This document shows, piece by piece, positions 61,902 to 64,000 of a stretch of 64,000 nucleotides of DNA; positions within the stretch are counted from its first letter, which is position 1, and each line of letters begins with the position of its first letter. The DNA is from Halomonas jincaotanensis (GTDB lineage: Bacteria; Pseudomonadota; Gammaproteobacteria; Pseudomonadales; Halomonadaceae). Below the pieces are notes generated by a model, which was not told the origin of the DNA, did no database searches, and worked only from the letters and a program-made list of their open reading frames with translations. The stretch is taken from assembly GCF_018448785.1 (NCBI RefSeq), contig NZ_JAHCLU010000002.1, positions 1 through 64,000 on the forward strand. The letters run 5' to 3'. A program made the position numbers and the translations under genes.

Positions 61902-63182
61902 TCAGGGCGCTCCAAGATCGACGGCGAGCCGCTCTACAGGGGTCAAGGTATCGACCATGGCGTTTTTGTGTAGGAAGGCCTCAAAGCGCGCGTAGCGGCC
62001 GTGATCGAGGGCGGCGGGTCGCGCGCTGAAACGCGCCAAGGTATCCGACCAGGCGGCGCGGCTGCTGGGAGAGTCAAGGCCCGGCTCGACACCAGCCAGC
62101 AACTCCCAGGCGTCATCAGGATATTCGATGATCCATGCCGTGGCCTCTTCCAGCGCCTCCACCAACAGGCGGATAGCCGCGCGGTTCTTGCCGAGTCGAT
62201 CGCGGTTGGCGACGAGGATCAGGCCGTCATGCAAGGGCACGCCGTGATCCTCGACCCGTAGCACCCGGGTCGCCATGCCTTCATCGGCCAACTGTCGGGG
62301 CAGCAAGTGACGCATGGAGCCGATCACACCGTCCACTTCGCGGGCGCTCATGACGTCATCGAGTTCGAAGTCGACACCTTGCACCTTCAATTCGTCGCGT
62401 CGGATGTCGTATTGGCGCAGCAGGCTCGACAGCAGTATCCCCAGACCATCCTGGGTCGCATAACCGATCCGTAGCCCAGCCAGTTCCGCAGGGGAGTCAA
62501 TGTCGAGGTCCTCACGCAGCACCAGGCCGGCAAGCGGTGTGCCGATCAGGGTAGCGACTCTGATCAATGGTAAGCCTCGATCGACCTCATGGTGAAGCAG
62601 CGGCTGGTGGCTCAGCGCCAGCTCAACGCGCCCAGCGGCCAGCAGTTTCAGCGGGACGTCAGGATCGGCAGGGGTCGACACGATCACGGACAATCCGCGT
62701 TGCTCATACAGGCCACGTGCCTGGGCCACGAACAGGGCGGCGTGCTGTGGGCCTGGATACCAATCGAGCGTCACTTCCAGCGTAGTGAGAGGGGGCGGCT
62801 CGATGGGTTCAGGCGGTGCCTCGACCACGGTCGGCCCCGGGTCGGGGGGCGGCGTAACGCCAGTGACATCTGAGGGTGGGTTAATGGCTTCATGCTCGGG
62901 TGTTGGCGCTTCAACAAGTGGCACGAAGGGGCTGTCGGTGAATTGCTGAACCCGTCGATCACTGGCAGATGGCTCGGTCATCATTGCCGTCCCGCTATCA
63001 TCGTTGCCCAGCGTTGGGACCATCACGTCGGTCGCCAGGGGCGGATAACCCAGAGGCGGCGCAGGTAGTGCTTCGTCGGAGGCCATGGAGGAATGCCAGC
63101 TATATAAAAGGAACACCCACAACACTAACCATACCAAGAGGGTGTGGGACCAGCGTGGCTGGTATCGAGTGTGCGTTGTCAT
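61902..63182 (-). CDS. Membrane-anchored ThiY/NMT1-like substrate-binding protein
   Basis: This 426-residue protein has one N-terminal membrane helix (HTLLVWLVLWVFLLYSW), then about 100 residues rich in Pro, Glu and Thr (PPPDPGPTVVEAPPEPIEPPP), and an NMT1/THI5-like periplasmic binding domain. The domain matches ThiY: VTLDWYPGPQHAALFVAQARGLYEQRGL, PADPDVPLKLLAAGRVELALSHQPLL. ThiY binds formylaminopyrimidine for thiamine salvage. No permease or ATPase genes are adjacent, and the long tethered linker is unusual for an ABC binding protein. ATG 63182 is preferred over 63230. The nuclease gene follows in the same direction. Confidence 0.8.
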   Translation of the reverse strand: MTTHTRYQPRWSHTLLVWLVLWVFLLYSWHSSMASDEALPAPPLGYPPLATDVMVPTLGNDDSGTAMMTEPSASDRRVQQFTDSPFVPLVEAPTPEHEAINPPSDVTGVTPPPDPGPTVVEAPPEPIEPPPLTTLEVTLDWYPGPQHAALFVAQARGLYEQRGLSVIVSTPADPDVPLKLLAAGRVELALSHQPLLHHEVDRGLPLIRVATLIGTPLAGLVLREDLDIDSPAELAGLRIGYATQDGLGILLSSLLRQYDIRRDELKVQGVDFELDDVMSAREVDGVIGSMRHLLPRQLADEGMATRVLRVEDHGVPLHDGLILVANRDRLGKNRAAIRLLVEALEEATAWIIEYPDDAWELLAGVEPGLDSPSSRAAWSDTLARFSARPAALDHGRYARFEAFLHKNAMVDTLTPVERLAVDLGAP

Positions 63183-63360
63183 CAAGGCCTCTTCGGCGTA
63201 GGCGACAGTCGCGTCTGCAGGATGCGACAAAAATGTAGCCTAGTGTAGCCTTTGGCCGTTGATCATGGCCAGCACCCTTCTGAGGGTAAACAGGTGGCGT
63301 CGCGAAGGGCTGGGTGGCATGCAATAATCGCGTTTTCTGGCGCTTGTCTGGATATCGATG

Positions 63361-64000
63361 GATACGATTAATACGCTCTTTCTGCTCAGCGGCTTTCTAA
63401 TTGCGTTGAGTGTGTTGGCCAGCCGCCTTTCTACTATGGCAGGGGTGCCCTTGCTGTTGATCTTCCTGGGCTTGGGGATGCTGGCCGGCGAGGAAGGGAT
63501 TCTCGGCATCGAGTTCGATGACTATTCGCTGGCATTCGTAATTGGCCATCTGGCGCTTGCCATGATCCTGCTCGACGGTGGGTTACGGACGCGTCTCAAG
63601 ACATTCCGGGTGGGTTTCAAGCCGGCGCTGAGTCTGGCCACGCTTGGCGTATTCATCACCAGCGGACTGGTGGGGCTGATCTCGATGTGGGTCTTTAATC
63701 TTACCCTCATCCAGGGCCTACTGGTGGGAGCGATCGTTGGCTCGACCGACGCGGCGGCGGTATTTTCCATGCTGAGCGGTCGCGGGGTCAATCTCAACGA
63801 GCGCGTTGGGGCGACGCTGGAGATCGAATCCGGCACCAACGACCCCATGGCCATCTTCTTGACGATCGTACTCGTCGAGGTGCTGGTAGGCGAGATCGGC
63901 GGTGTTGTCGATACCGGTCTCTTCCTGGTGAAGCAGTTCGGTCTGGGCATGGTCGTTGGCCTAGGCGCCGGTTGGCTGATCGCAAAGCTGCTGCGCTGGG
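63361..64000 (+). CDS. nhaP2: NhaP2/CvrA-type cation:proton antiporter (5' part, runs off the window)
   Basis: The frame starts ATG 63361 and is still open at the end (213 codons). The product begins [19 protein letters not shown] and has six or seven membrane segments with CPA1 motifs: [46 protein letters not shown] and [18 protein letters not shown], where the Asp of NDP is the ion-binding residue. NhaP2 exchanges potassium or sodium for protons and helps at high osmolarity or pH. The C-terminal TrkA_C/CorC region expected for CvrA lies outside. TGCAATAAT about 30 bases upstream is a possible -10. Confidence 0.9.

Overview
The window reads as one continuous chromosome segment of a GC-rich gammaproteobacterium, most likely a Halomonas-type member of the Halomonadaceae. 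That placement is an inference from gene order (tig-clpP-clpX-lon-hupB-ppiD; ppiB-lpxH beside glnS-cysS; mltD-gloB-yafS-rnhA-dnaQ), the osmoprotectant and TRAP transporters and the character of the proteins; no database search was run. No rRNA, tRNA, CRISPR array, prophage or intact insertion sequence was seen.

Layout. 1-8945: protein quality control (trigger factor, ClpP, ClpX, Lon, HU, PpiD) with recognisable promoters and two strong terminators. 8946-10097: a COG0523/CobW GTPase behind a perfect Zur-like palindrome. 10118-14753: lpxH and ppiB on the minus strand, divergent from glnS-cysS. 14786-17631: a toxin-first hipA-hipB module with repeated operator-like boxes, then a DUF1853 gene. 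17716-21507: a four-gene glycine-betaine-type ABC transporter (yehZYXW order). 21738-27202: branched-chain 2-oxoacid dehydrogenase E1alpha, E1beta and E2, followed four bases later by a Hanks-type kinase. 27342-29463: yqaA and a small, partly decayed copper locus (DUF411 protein, an unlisted 47-residue membrane protein, a cupredoxin, and a response-regulator/CopA fusion remnant). 29437-36226: a TRAP transporter divergent from pxpABC (5-oxoprolinase), an orphan ribbon-helix-helix protein and a CsiR-like GntR regulator.

36320-43910: SulP transporter, O-acetylhomoserine sulfhydrylase, RarD, an omega-amidase-like hydrolase coupled to rsuA, and a 7TMR-DISM diguanylate cyclase. 44076-49760: the yejABEF peptide importer. 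49884-56171: mltD, gloB, a yafS-like methyltransferase, rnhA, dnaQ, nudC and sohB, with a 3' relic of an SCP2-domain gene between nudC and sohB. 56185-58744: an ArsR regulator divergent from a stand-alone prpE with two TGTCGACAA sites. 58849-64000: yhhQ with a structured leader, ybfF, an exonuclease/GIY-YIG nuclease coupled to a membrane-anchored ThiY-like protein, and the 5' part of nhaP2, which runs off the end.

Most genes are housekeeping. The best candidates for something new are the kinase in the 2-oxoacid dehydrogenase operon, the reversed HipAB module, the copper locus with its in-frame relic, the nuclease/ThiY-like pair, and the TRAP-PxpABC unit.
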